DNA of 64,000 nt from Piromyces finnis (taxonomy: Eukaryota; Neocallimastigomycota; Neocallimastigomycetes; Neocallimastigales; Neocallimastigaceae), in assembly GCA_002104945.1 (NCBI GenBank), contig MCFH01000039.1, positions 234,501-298,500 of the forward strand. The letters run 5' to 3'. Made by a program: the position numbers and the translations under genes. Positions 10,583-26,202 of this stretch are shown here, piece by piece (position 1 is the first letter of the stretch; every line of letters begins with the position of its first letter). The notes under the pieces are model-generated. The model searched no databases, had not been told where the DNA came from, and saw nothing but the letters and a program-made list of their open reading frames with translations.

Positions 10583-13500
10583 TAATAATAATGCTATTCA
10601 ATCATTACCTATTTTCCCATTCTTTTTCAATAGTAATCTTTTGATCAATCCATTCTTTTTTCTTTTTAGATATATCTTCATACATTTTTTTTAATCTTGA
10701 CTTATATAATGCTTTCATATCTAAAAGTGCTTGATGATACTTTTCTTCGGTTTGACTATGTTGATAGGTAATTTGAGATAATGATTTTACCGTTTTCTAG
10801 AGATAAAAATAAATAATAAATAAAATTTTAATGTCATATCAACACACCCATGTATATGTATAATTGGAATTTAAAATATTAATATATAAACATAAATTAA
10901 TAAACTATAGGGATACTATTACTACTACCTACTACTACTACTATTACTACTATTACTACTATTACTACTATTACTACTATTACTACTATTACTACTATTA
11001 CTACTATTACTACTACCTACTACTACTACTATTACTACTACTACTATTATTACTACTATTATTATTACTATTACTGCTACTACAACCAATATATATCAAT
11101 ATATATAAATAATAGAGTACCTTTGATTCATTTAATTGCTTTTTCAATTCATCGAGTTGTTTTTGATTTTGTTCATATTTATATTTAAGATGTTGTGTTT
11201 CTTTATTTCGTTCGTCAACATACTTTTTAAATTTCTTTTCAAATTCATTCTCTAATTTATTTTTAAAGGCAACACTTTGTGTTTTTAACTTTGCTATGGC
11301 TGAAGCATAGGCTTCAGAACAATGTTGGGTAATACGTGAAGAGGCTGTGGTAAGATCTTCTTTAAAACGGGCATGCCATGCTTCATCTAATTTCTTCCAA
11401 ACAACCGATTCAATTTCACTTTTAAATTCTTCAAATTCATTGGGGTATATTTCTAAAAGTTCTTTTAGACTACTTTTAGGAAAAGTTTTTTTAGAAGCTA
11501 TTTCTTTTAATTGCTCTTCTTTTTGCTGGAGGGTATCCTGAATTTTATCATATTGGTTTTTCAGGGTAATGATATCATTTTCATAACGATCCTTTTGATC
11601 CTTTAATTCCTTAATATAATTGTTTTCAACCATGGCAATGGAATTTTGATTCTCCATCATAATTTGCTTTTGCATTACCTCTAAATTCTCGATTTGTTTT
11701 TCCATTTCACGAACATAATCATTTTTATTGCGATCAATGATTTTTAATTTACTAATTTGTTCGTTACTACGATTCACTTGCTCAATATAGGTTTGTACCA
11801 GCTGCTTCAACGATAAGGATTTCAAATATTTTTCATGACTCTTTGAATTAGACGGATATTCCACACCACTACTTGGTGACGCTTGATGTTCACGATTAAA
11901 ATCATCAACATAGTTAATATTTGTATAGAGTAAGAGGCGTACAGAATCCATTTCTGTTTTATAATTTGTAATAATTTCTTGCTTTTCTTCTAATCCTTTA
12001 TCAAATTGTTGAGAAAATTCCTTTGTAATGGGTTTTTCGGCCCTCTCTTTCAAATTAATAATTTGTTGATCCTTTTCTTCATTATTTTCTTTTATTTTAA
12101 CAAGTTCTTCCTGTAAATTTGATTTTTCCTTATAATATTCAGCTTGTTTCAATTGATGATCCGATTCTAATTTCTTTATAAATGTATTTTTTTCTTGTAA
12201 TATTTCTCGTAATTCTTGGAGTTGTTCTTCATACTTTTTGGTGAGATCTCTTTTAATATTTAAAATATTAATTTCTTGTTGTTGTTGAAAATTTCTTTGC
12301 ATGGAAGCAATTTGAGCTTGTGATTCATTCGTTTCTATTAATTGTTTCTCTAATATATTGATTTGATTTTGTAAAAAACTTGTTTTTTTATTATCTGCTT
12401 CCTGAATATTATTCATCATTGTTTCGTATTTTTCTTTTAATTGTTCCATTTCATTCTTATTTTCTTTATTTTTTAATTCTTTTTTTTTTTTTTTTTTTTT
12501 AATTTGTAGAAATATAAATAATTATAAAAAATAAAATAAAATTTTAAAACATTAAAAAAAAAAAATGATTACTACTATTTCCTAATAATTATTGAATTGA
12601 AGATTATTTATATTTATTGATTCTTTTTTTTTTTTTAAAAAAAAAAAAATAGAAAATATTTACCTAATCTAGATTCTAATTCCTTATTTAATTTTAATTG
12701 AACTTCATTTAAATTTTTCAAATGTTGACATTCCTCTGTTAACTCTTTCAATACCATTCGATTCACTTCAGCTGATGGTAAATCATTATACTTATTTCTA
12801 ATTTCCTCAATAAATTTATTAATAGATGGTAATTTTTCTGTACTTTGTATTGAATTTCTACGTAGACTATTATTTTGTTGAATGGTTTTCATTGATGAAT
12901 TTTGAGAGGATCGTAAATTTGTATTACCGATCAAGGATTCATTATTTATCGAATTATTGGTTTTTGTGTTTACGGATGTCAAATGTTCTTTTATACTTTG
13001 AGTGGAAATGTTATTATTATTAATACCTGATTTAGTTTTATTAGCTATGCTGGTACTATTTACAAAACTATTTAAATGATTACTATTTTGACTATTGGTA
13101 TTGGCATTTAGACTTTTATTCAATGAATGCTGAAGACTTTTTGTTGGTAAACTAATATTATTTGGATTTAAAGGTTCATTGGTCATGCTATTATCTACAA
13201 TTAAATCTTTTATTTCTAATTTATCATTTGTCGTTTGATTGGCATTTTTCGTATTTTTAATATTAAAAATATAATTATATATACTATTATCCGTCATGCT
13301 TGTATTATTTTCCTTGTTCATAGTATTTATGTATTCGTAAATACTTTGTCTATCAAACGAAACCTCATTATTATTAACTTGAATAGCTTCCTGTATATTA
13401 CTATTGCTATTTAGCAAACTAAAGTTAACTTCATTATTATTCTCTTTTTGCGTATCATAGAGGGTAACTGAAGATTCCTTCTTTAATATATTTTGTTCAT

Positions 13501-15169
13501 CCATAGTATTATCCACAATATTTAATCCGTAGCCTAGTACTGATTTATTTGACGATTGACTCTTATTCATTTGATTATTTTTAATATCCTCTAGGCTGTC
13601 AATATTTAATATCTTACTTGAAGTTTGACTTTTATTTAGTTGCATATTTTTATTAATGTCTTCAAGAGTGGTATTTAAAAATGATTTATTTGAGGACTGA
13701 CTTTTATTCAATCTATTTTCACGATTCCCTTCCAAGCTACTATTAAGGAAGGACTTCTTGGAGGATTGACTTTTATTTAATAGACTTTTACTGTCTTCCT
13801 CATTATCACTATTCAAAAAAGATTTATTTAAAGATTGGCTTTTACCAAGAAGGTTACTTATAATGGAATTGTTTGATGAAGTTGCTTTATCTAAATTTAG
13901 GGATAGAGAATTGGAAAAAACATTATTTTTTATGTTTGAATTATCAATGATAAAAGATTGAGAGGTTTTAGGAAGTGGAGGCTTAGATAGATGCTGGTTA
14001 TTTAAAATACTAAAATTATTTAGATCTTCTTTACCACTTTGTTCACCCGTATAACTAAACAAAAATGAAGAATTTTGATCCTTGGTTTGTTTAGACGCTG
14101 ATAAAATAATAGACGATAAACTATTATTTGTTTGATTATTTAGATTTTCATTAATTTGAGATTGATTAAAATTATTAAAATTTAAATCTAAATTTTTAAC
14201 AATGGAATTGTCTGTTTTATTATTTATAATACTACTTTTTTCCGGAGATTTTGACAATAAATTGGTTGATTCAAGGTTAATTTTGGGTTTATTGGACAGT
14301 GAATTAGATAAGGATAAATTAAAGGAAGAATTAATTTTACTATGTAACGATTCAACAGATTTATTTTCTTTAAATAATTCAACTAATGATTTTTTATTTC
14401 CGATATTTATGTCATATAAGGAGGTATTGTTTGAATTAAGCTCTGACTTTAAAAATTCTGCTGTAGATACTTTATTGCTAAATGAACCCATACTTTTATC
14501 AATTTCATCTAAAAATGTATTATTTGTATTATTTTTATTTTTACAATTTAAATTATTTAATTGGCTGTTATTTTCTTTATCAGAATTAATACTTTTATTA
14601 ACACTATTGATATTAGTACTATTGTTACAAGTATTATTTTTATTATTATTATCACGGTCGTTGTTATTGCTTTTGCTGTTGCTATTGCTATTATTGTTTA
14701 AAATATTATTATTGTCCTGTATTATTATATTATCTTTATTGAATTTTAAATTTAAATTATCTTCCTTTTCAGATGTTGTTTTAATTATTTCAATTTTTGA
14801 ATAACTTTTATTTATTGAATCAAGATTTAATATTTTATTATTAATTAAATCAAAGTTAAAATCAATGTTATCGTCTTGACCAATGTTATTGTTCTTTTCT
14901 ACTTCTTCTTCTAAAATTCTATTTTCATTTGATTCGTCAAAGAAATTCATATCATTGAGCTCCTGTTTTATTTTCTCTATACTTACTTCAGGAGGTTCAA
15001 AAAGTTCAACGTCTCTTGAATGATCGGTTGATATATTAAATTGTAAACTTGAAATTTGAAAAATATCTGAATTAACTGTTTGATTTAATAATATATCAAA
15101 TTGTTCCTCTGTTAAAGAATTATCACTTATACGGTTAATATTATTTTCATTCGTCTGAACAATAGACAT
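10228..15169 (-). CDS. Large Asn/Ser-rich coiled-coil protein
   Basis: Spliced model on the reverse strand: 15169-12664, 12478-11121, 10796-10609, 10468-10228, giving 1430 aa, with all joins in frame. Residues 1 to ~790 are low-complexity and rich in Asn, Ser, Lys and Asp. They contain about five ~23-residue repeats built on NKSQSSNKSFLN (genomic 13532-13852). From about residue 790 to the end, heptad-like Glu/Lys/Gln/Leu sequence indicates long coiled coils, interrupted by a conserved-looking helical segment near EIYPNEFEEFKSEIE and WHARFKEDL. The family is not recognised. A centrosomal or cytoskeletal scaffold role (CEP152-like proteins look superficially similar) is only a guess. Intron 2 carries a long trinucleotide repeat. 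Confidence 0.75.
10908..11088. repeat. (TAC/TAT)n microsatellite inside an intron
   Basis: A run of ACT/ATT triplets lies entirely within intron 2 of the coiled-coil gene (10797-11120). The open frames encoding poly-Tyr or poly-Leu across it are simple repeats, not genes. Confidence 0.9.
13532..13852 (-). repeat. Coding tandem repeat NKSQSSNKSFLN
   Basis: Inside the 1430-aa protein, about five consecutive units of ~22-25 residues share the core (L/M)NKSQSSNKSFLN followed by a short acidic linker (for example TLEDINKN, SLEGNRENR). The spacing and the fixed Ser/Lys/Asn positions suggest a repeated short linear motif, perhaps a phosphorylation or docking site; this is inference. Confidence 0.75.
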
Positions 15170-16743
15170 ATTCGTTTTTTTTTTTTTTTTTTTTTTTTTT
15201 TTGGTATTTTATATATATTATTTTAGTTGATTTATATTTATAATTTAGTTGAATTGGATATAAATAATTGTTAAATACAATATATTTTGATATAGGGAAT
15301 CAAAAAATTTTAATTCAATATTAAACATAATGATTTATAATTAAATTTACTTAATACATTTTTAATCTTATATAATAATAGTAGTTACTTTATTATTATC
15401 TTTTTATCTATATACAAATTATACAAATTTTTGGAAATAGCTTTATTTAAAAGTTGAGATTGAATGAATATTTAATTTTTACTCCTGCTTAAAAATATAA
15501 TAATTTTATTGAATTGATATATTTCTTTTTTTATTAAATATTTATAAATACAACGACGAAATGTGTTCTTTCTCTCTTTTTTTATTTAGTTTTTCTTTAT
15601 ATATAATTAATTATTCAATTATTATCCTTTCTACAAAATCTCGTTTTTTTTTTTTTTTTTATATTTAATTTGGTGTTTTTTTTAAGGTTATTAAAACTTT
15701 AAATTAAAAATGAAAAAAAAAAAAAAAAAAAATTCTTTAATATAAAAATTTGATGTAACACAAAAAATTAAAAAAATTTATTTATTTATTAATTTTTATA
15801 TACATTTATATAATTATCAATAAATTTATTTAAATTAATATTATTCATACATTTAAATAAGTAGATGAAATAAAAGAAAAAATGATAATGAATTATTATT
15901 AAGAAAAGTAAAAAAAAAAAAAAAAAAAAGAAAGAAGATATAAAATAAAAGAAATAATTATAAGTAAATATATAAAAATAGTTCCAATTCATTTTTTATA
16001 GTTTTTTTTATTTCAAAAAAAGATATAATATTATTAATTAAAATGGTTAGAATTTTTTTTTTTTTTTTATCTTTTTTAATAAATATTAAAACGAACAAAC
16101 AAACAATCGAATAACCGAATAACCGAATAAAAAGATATATACGTCTAATTAGAAGAGGGATTTTATAAAGTTTTATCAAAAAAAAAAAAAAAAACTTGAA
16201 TACCATTTAATTTAACCTTTTCAGAATGTTTACTTTTTTAATATATTAAAGTTTTAATTCAAGATATGATTTACCAACTAATTAATTGTCAAAAAACTTT
16301 ATAGAATTTATTTCTAATGTAAGACGTTCAAATAAATAATATTCAAATTGTATAAATTGTAGGATTAACTTTATTATTTAATGATTATTAAATATATAGT
16401 TAATTACTTTCAAATTATTTATTTGGTATTTAATAACATAAACTCCTATATTTTATTATTATAAATTAATCAATTAATTAGTCTAAATGATATATAAAAA
16501 AATCTTGTATCCCAACAATAGAAAAAAAAACTATTTAATTATATTATCATTCTTTTTACTTATTTTTTTTTTTTTTTTAATTTTCAAAATAATTATTAAA
16601 AGAAAATAAGAATAATAATAAAATAAAAAAAACAATAATAAAAAGAATTATTATAATAAGCTAAAACATCTTTTTTTTTTTTTTTAAAATATTTACTTTA
16701 TACAAAAAATAAAATAATAATATATAATAAAAATAAAAAAAAA
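15170..16743. other. Divergent intergenic region
   Basis: This region lies between the 5' ends of the coiled-coil gene (-) and the secreted protein gene (+), so it probably holds both promoters. It consists of A/T homopolymers. Short open frames in it encode Phe/Tyr/Ile-rich low-complexity peptides and are not credible. Confidence 0.5.
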
Positions 16744-17250
16744 ATGAATTTTAAAAAATTATTTTCATTATCTACTTTTTCAGCAGTAGTTTTATTTTGT
16801 TCAAAAATCAATGCACTTTCCTGTTCAAATACAGAAGTATTTCAAAATTGTATAAATCAAGTTTTTACTAATTCAAACGATGTTTGTCTCAGTCATGATT
16901 GTCAAGAAATTATTAATAATCAAGTTGTTTGTAGTGAACCTATTTTCGATATATATAAAGCATCTTTAACTTTATACTGTGCTAAAACTAAGAATGGTGA
17001 ATTTTGTCCGTACCATGAAATTATTGCAAAATCAATAGATCGTAACAATATTAGTGAAAGCATTAATATGGATTTTATATTAAAAGAAGCCATTTCTAAT
17101 ACTTGTGATATTTCAGAGTGTAAAACTTCTTTCTTTGATAATGCTAAAACTATTATTCTTAATTCCATTTTAATTGGTGAAAAACATTATGAAGATATCT
17201 CTACAAATTCACTATATAAAGAACTTTTAAGAATTTGTGAAAAAAAGTAA
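16744..17250 (+). CDS. Small secreted Cys-rich protein
   Basis: A single-exon gene of 168 aa. Residues 1-25 form a clear signal peptide: basic MNFKK, hydrophobic core AVVLFC, and likely cleavage after INALS or nearby. The mature part has ten cysteines spread across its length, including SCSNT, NCINQ, DVCLSHDC, VVCS, YCAK, FCPY, TCDISEC and ICEKK. This suggests a disulfide-stabilised extracellular domain. There is no C-terminal hydrophobic tail, so it is probably soluble. The family is not recognised. Secretion is inferred from sequence, and the ERV2-like oxidase encoded nearby could in principle serve such substrates, but the proximity is not evidence of linkage. Confidence 0.75.
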   Translation: MNFKKLFSLSTFSAVVLFCSKINALSCSNTEVFQNCINQVFTNSNDVCLSHDCQEIINNQVVCSEPIFDIYKASLTLYCAKTKNGEFCPYHEIIAKSIDRNNISESINMDFILKEAISNTCDISECKTSFFDNAKTIILNSILIGEKHYEDISTNSLYKELLRICEKK

Positions 17251-17472
17251 CAAAACAATAAATACCAATACTCTATATAAATAAAAATTATTTAAATAAT
17301 AATAGACATAAGTGTGTGTTTATTCTTATCTCCTAAAATAATTTTTAATAAAATGTCTTTTTTTTTTTTTTTTTTTAAATAGAGAAATAATAATAAAGAA
17401 AATAATAAAAACAATAAATGATTCATCTTTAAAAAAAGTTAAAGGGCTTGATTCAATTATATTTTAATAATA

Positions 17473-17503
<31 letters not shown>

Positions 17504-17832
17504 AAAAAAATTTATAGTGTTTCCTTTTTTTTTCTTTTTTTCTTTTTATTTTTATAAATGACTAAAATAATTGTATAATACGTATAATACTAGAATATGG
17601 TTAAAAAAAGAGTATATGAAAATAATTTTTAATGGTAATATTCATATATATATATTTGTGCAAACTATGCTTTATTATATATTTTCTTTTTTTTTTTATT
17701 ATTTATTATATTTTATTATATTTTAATGGTCATTTAGAATTTTGATTTTTGAATATAAAGGTTTGACAGATTACAGTATTTTTTTATTATATACTTATAT
17801 ATATTTTTATTTTATTTTATTGATAATATTAT
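17251..17832. other. Convergent 3' flank with TAAA microsatellite
   Basis: No gene is seen. A (TAAA)n microsatellite lies near 17471-17505. The remaining sequence is A/T-rich 3' flank of two convergent genes. Confidence 0.5.
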
Positions 17833-21918
<4,086 letters not shown>

Positions 21919-22589
21919 TTTGTCTATATATATTTATTATTATTTTTTTTAATAAATAATACAAACTGAGATATAACTACAACAATAACAACAATAACAA
22001 CAACAACAACAATAATAATAATAATAATAATTAATAATAATTAATAAATGAATTGCTTTAAAGTTATTTTTTTCTCTCTCTTTTTACATATATATACCTT
22101 TTTCTTTATTTAGTAATTTTAATAATATTTATTTATTTGTTATGAATGACAGCCTTTTTTTTTTTTTTTTTAAAAATGTTCCCGTTTTTTTATTTACAGT
22201 AAAATAAAAAAAAACAAAAAATAAATAAATATTTAATTTATTAAATGTTATATAATTATATTAATTAATTAATAATTTTAATTTTAAGAATAATTCTAAA
22301 ATTATTTTTTTTTAAAAAATGAAAAAAATTATACAATAATTAAAAAAAAAAAAAATGGAATAAATTTTTATTTTTTTTATTGATTTTTTTTTTTTTGAAA
22401 AATAGATTAGAATAGTATTATTTATTATTTATACAATTAGGTCATCAAGGAGTAATTAAATTATTTACGCATAATAAACAATTTTAAAAATAATGAAATG
22501 GAAGGAAGAAACAAATCAACAATCAACTTTTGAATATTTTTTAAAAGATTAATGCCAAAAAAAAAAAATTACAAAAGTTTTTTTTTTTT
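21919..22589. other. Intergenic region upstream of the GGA gene
   Basis: It contains an ACAACA/AATAAT repeat patch near 21978-22035 and poly(T)/poly(A) runs. No gene is seen. It is the likely promoter of the GGA gene and the 3' flank of the membrane-protein gene. Confidence 0.5.
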
Positions 22590-25431
22590 TTAACAATTGT
22601 TGACATCTTTAAATTCTCGTTCGTTTGATAATGTCATTCGTTTATTTATATTTTCATTAAGTTTTCTAATGGCATCTTCTGAATTAACATCGAAAAATCC
22701 AAAAGTATTTCTTTTAATTGATTTTTCAGTTTCAACGTATAAATTAATATTACTATTAGCAGACAATTTAGTACTACAATTATCTTCTTGACATTTAATA
22801 TTGACAGAAAATTGGTCACTTTCTTTTGTATTTTTTCGACATAAATGAAGATTATCTTTAAATACATTTTTATTTCCATCATAGTCACTTTCACATATAG
22901 GACTCATTAAACCTATTCTATCATTTTTATCTTCTTTGTTTTGCTCGTCAAACATCGATTCACAAACATCAAATGTCACTGATTCAGTACTTGACATTTC
23001 CTTATTTATTTCGTTTTTAATTTTAGAGGCAGAATCAATAACAATTGATAATTTACAGTCATTTAACTTGACTTTACTTTTATTGTTATTATTCTTGGTA
23101 TATTCTTCTTCATTGTCTTCATCTTGTTCTATATGACTATTATCCTCCTGCTCGTTAGCATTTTCATTTGGTTCAACATAACTATTCTCATCTTTATTAT
23201 TTATGTTTTCTTCGACATAACTATTATCACATACTTCATTTGGAATATCTGTTACACTTTTTTCATTATTGAAATTTTCCATTTCATCATCCTTTAAATC
23301 TTGTATGGAAAGAAAAACTGATTCGTCATTGTCATAATCAGATTCATTATTTTCAACTTGAGGACCGACAGACTCATAGGAATCTTCGTCAACTAACGAA
23401 TCGTCAATATCCTCAACCATAACATTAACGGAATTATACTTATCTGCCTCATCATTACATTGAACTTTAAATGCCAATTGCTCTATTACATAAACATTAC
23501 TATTTGTTTTTACTAAATTTTTACTTATACGATTTCTTTTCTTTATATTTATGTTGTTTGATTCTATTGTAATGTTAAAATCTGCAGATGGTGATATTTC
23601 ATTAGCAGAAATTGGGGAATTTATGATGGGGGATGTACAATTAAGAGGCGATATTTTATATGGTGTTGTTTCTGAATCACTATTGAAATAATAATCTACG
23701 TTGTTACAGTTGTAGGTACCCTTTAGAATTATACTTTCTCTTAAACTACTTATTTTTGATGCTCTTTTGGAAGTTCCATTACCTTCCATATCAAATGGTA
23801 ATATAACCATTGAAGATCGATTTTGTGATATTCTTTTTTTAACTGCATTTTTATTTTTTCTTTTAATATTTTTTGATTGTCGGTTGATTTGTAATGCTTT
23901 TGAATTTCTTTTTGAAGAAATGTTTGACATTGAATCTCGTGTCTGACTTCTATTAATACGTTGACTACCAACAGATTCTGGATTTTGAATAGGACTAGAG
24001 AATTTAAAGGATTCATCATAATTTTTGAAAATTTTTGATACTTCTTGTGCAAATTCTGCTTCAAACATTAGGGATTCTGGTCTAAATTTAATTTCTGGAA
24101 GACAACTAGGATTCACCGATATTCTATTTTGGTTTAAATTTTTAACATTTGAATGTGGTCTGTTACTCATTTTTAATAGATTTGGATTTTTATTATCGTA
24201 TAAATTGCTCTTTTTATTGTTATATAAAATTGGACTTTTTTGATTGTAATCCTGATAGTAGTAATCATTGGATAATTCAACTTGCTTTTTATCAACTGAT
24301 GATCCTTCATCCTCCAATGCATTTTTCAAATTACTTATATCTCTAAGACTATTTTCCATTTCCTCCTCCTCCTCCTCTTCATTATCTTTATGCTTATTGA
24401 GCTCATGTTTACTCTCTTTTTTTTCCGTTTCTTTATTAATTTTATTAATAGATATATTTAAACTTTTAGTTTCTTTTTTCTCTTTATTTACTTCTTTTTC
24501 TTTTTCTGCTTTTTCTGCTTTTTCTCTTTCCTCTTTTTCTTCTTTTGCTTTTTCCTTTTTATTATCTTGTATTTTATGTATGATTGCAAATATAATAGCA
24601 CCAATAACCATGGCTACAAAAATAATAATTAATACAACATAAATTAAAACGGTATTTGAGGCTTCTTCTTCTGGAACCTCATCGATATTATCTTGCCTTT
24701 TAAAATATACATCTAGAATTATAAAATTATTAAAGTATATTTGATAGATTTAATATAATAAATTCATTTTCACACATACATATTTTTTTTTTTTTTTTAG
24801 AATATATTTTTATTTTTTAATAAACAGGTTTAAAACTTAACTATTCCTATTGTAATTATCTTCAAAACATTTTTTTATATATTTTAGTTGATATGTTTTT
24901 TTAACTTGTAGATTTTGACTAATGAGATTATAAATATTTTGTATATTACTGTAGTTATTGTTGTTGTCATTGTAAAACTTTTGTATATTACTGTGGTTGT
25001 TGTTGTTATAAATGCTTTTTTTTTTATTATGATTACAATTCATATAAAATACATTGCTACTAAATTTCTTCATATCTTTAATATTGGAGAAATATGTAAA
25101 TGCTATTATTTTATTTTTATTATTTTCTCTATGGATACTATATGTATTTATTAAATCGTGGTATTTATCATTATCATTCTTTTCACATAGTATTTTATTG
25201 ATATAGTTTAGGTTTACATCAAAATTCCTATATATATAGTTATTGTATATATAAAAAATTAATAAAAATAGATAAAGAAAAAAAAAATAAATAATAAATA
25301 ATTAGAAAATTTTCTTTCAAAATATCTAGTTAGGCATATATGTATTATAAAACTAACTTTGAATCAATAGAATCAAGATCAAAAACTGTAAAATTATTGT
25401 TTGAAATACATTGAATTAAAGAATTCTCCAT
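22590..25431 (-). CDS. Single-pass membrane protein with long acidic cytosolic tail
   Basis: Reverse-strand exons: 25431-25358, 25227-24842, 24712-22590; total 860 aa, and all joins keep frame. The N-terminal ~170 residues include an Asn-rich stretch. A single strong transmembrane helix (YVVLIIIFVAMVIGAIIFAI) lies at about residues 180-200. A Lys/Glu-rich helical segment follows (about 205-265), then a long, disordered Asn/Ser/Asp/Glu-rich tail with short basic patches such as KNIKRKNKNAVKKRI. No signal peptide is visible at the chosen start, so the helix would act as an internal anchor. An additional upstream exon cannot be excluded. The family is not recognised. The first two exons rest on splice-site phase only and are less certain than the last. 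Confidence 0.65.
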
Positions 25432-26152
25432 ATTTATTATTGTAGGGTAGTTTTAATAGAAGCGTTTTATTGTAATATATATTTAATTATTAAAAGTTTA
25501 TAAAGTTTTACAGAGAGTTATACCCTATTAACTTTGGATTGCTAAGGATGCTTTTCAAATCAAGTAGCAATAATTGCTTATATTATAAAATGGATAGTTT
25601 GACCTTTCTTTTTTTCTACTTTGTTTTATTTTCTAATAATAATAATGATAATAGTAATAATAGTAAACACGCATTTGTAAAACGTCAAATTGAATTCCAC
25701 TTTTTTTTTTTTTTAATTATAATTTAAATTCTAATAAAAAATAAAAATATATAAGTTTTAATTATAGAATTTTTTATCGCAACAAAAATATTTTAGATTT
25801 GTGGTGAAAAATAGAAAAAAAAAATTTTAATTTATTTTAATCAATTTTTTATTAAAATATAAATTTTAAAGTTTTGTAAATTAAAAAAGCAAAAACATAC
25901 ATATTTAAAATGAAGATGTCTCATATTTTTACAACTTTATTTTAACATGAGCAACAACAATAACAACAATAGCAGCATTAGCAGCAATAGTAACAACAAC
26001 AACAACAAAAAAATTGATTATTAAAATTTGTTAAAAAAAAAAAAAACTTTTTTAATAATATTACAGCAAAAAAAATTTATTATTAAGATTAAATTAAAAT
26101 ATTATGAACAATTATATACATTTATAGTAATAAGGGAATAGATGACTATTAA

Positions 26153-26186
<34 letters not shown>

Positions 26187-26202
26187 GCAAAAATTAAAAA
26201 AC
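25432..26202. other. Intergenic region with CAA/CAG-type repeat
   Basis: No gene is supported. A (CAA)/(AGCA) repeat patch lies at about 25950-26010 and a (TTA)n run at about 26158-26186. It is probably the promoter of the membrane-protein gene and the 3' flank of the Ras GEF gene. Confidence 0.5.

Noticed and set aside
10864-11112. Open frame encoding poly-Tyr and poly-Leu
   Set aside because: It is the translation of a trinucleotide microsatellite inside an intron of the coiled-coil gene.
15789-16206. Phe/Tyr/Ile-rich small frames between two genes
   Set aside because: They are low-complexity products of A/T homopolymers with no start context or similarity, and lie in a divergent promoter region.
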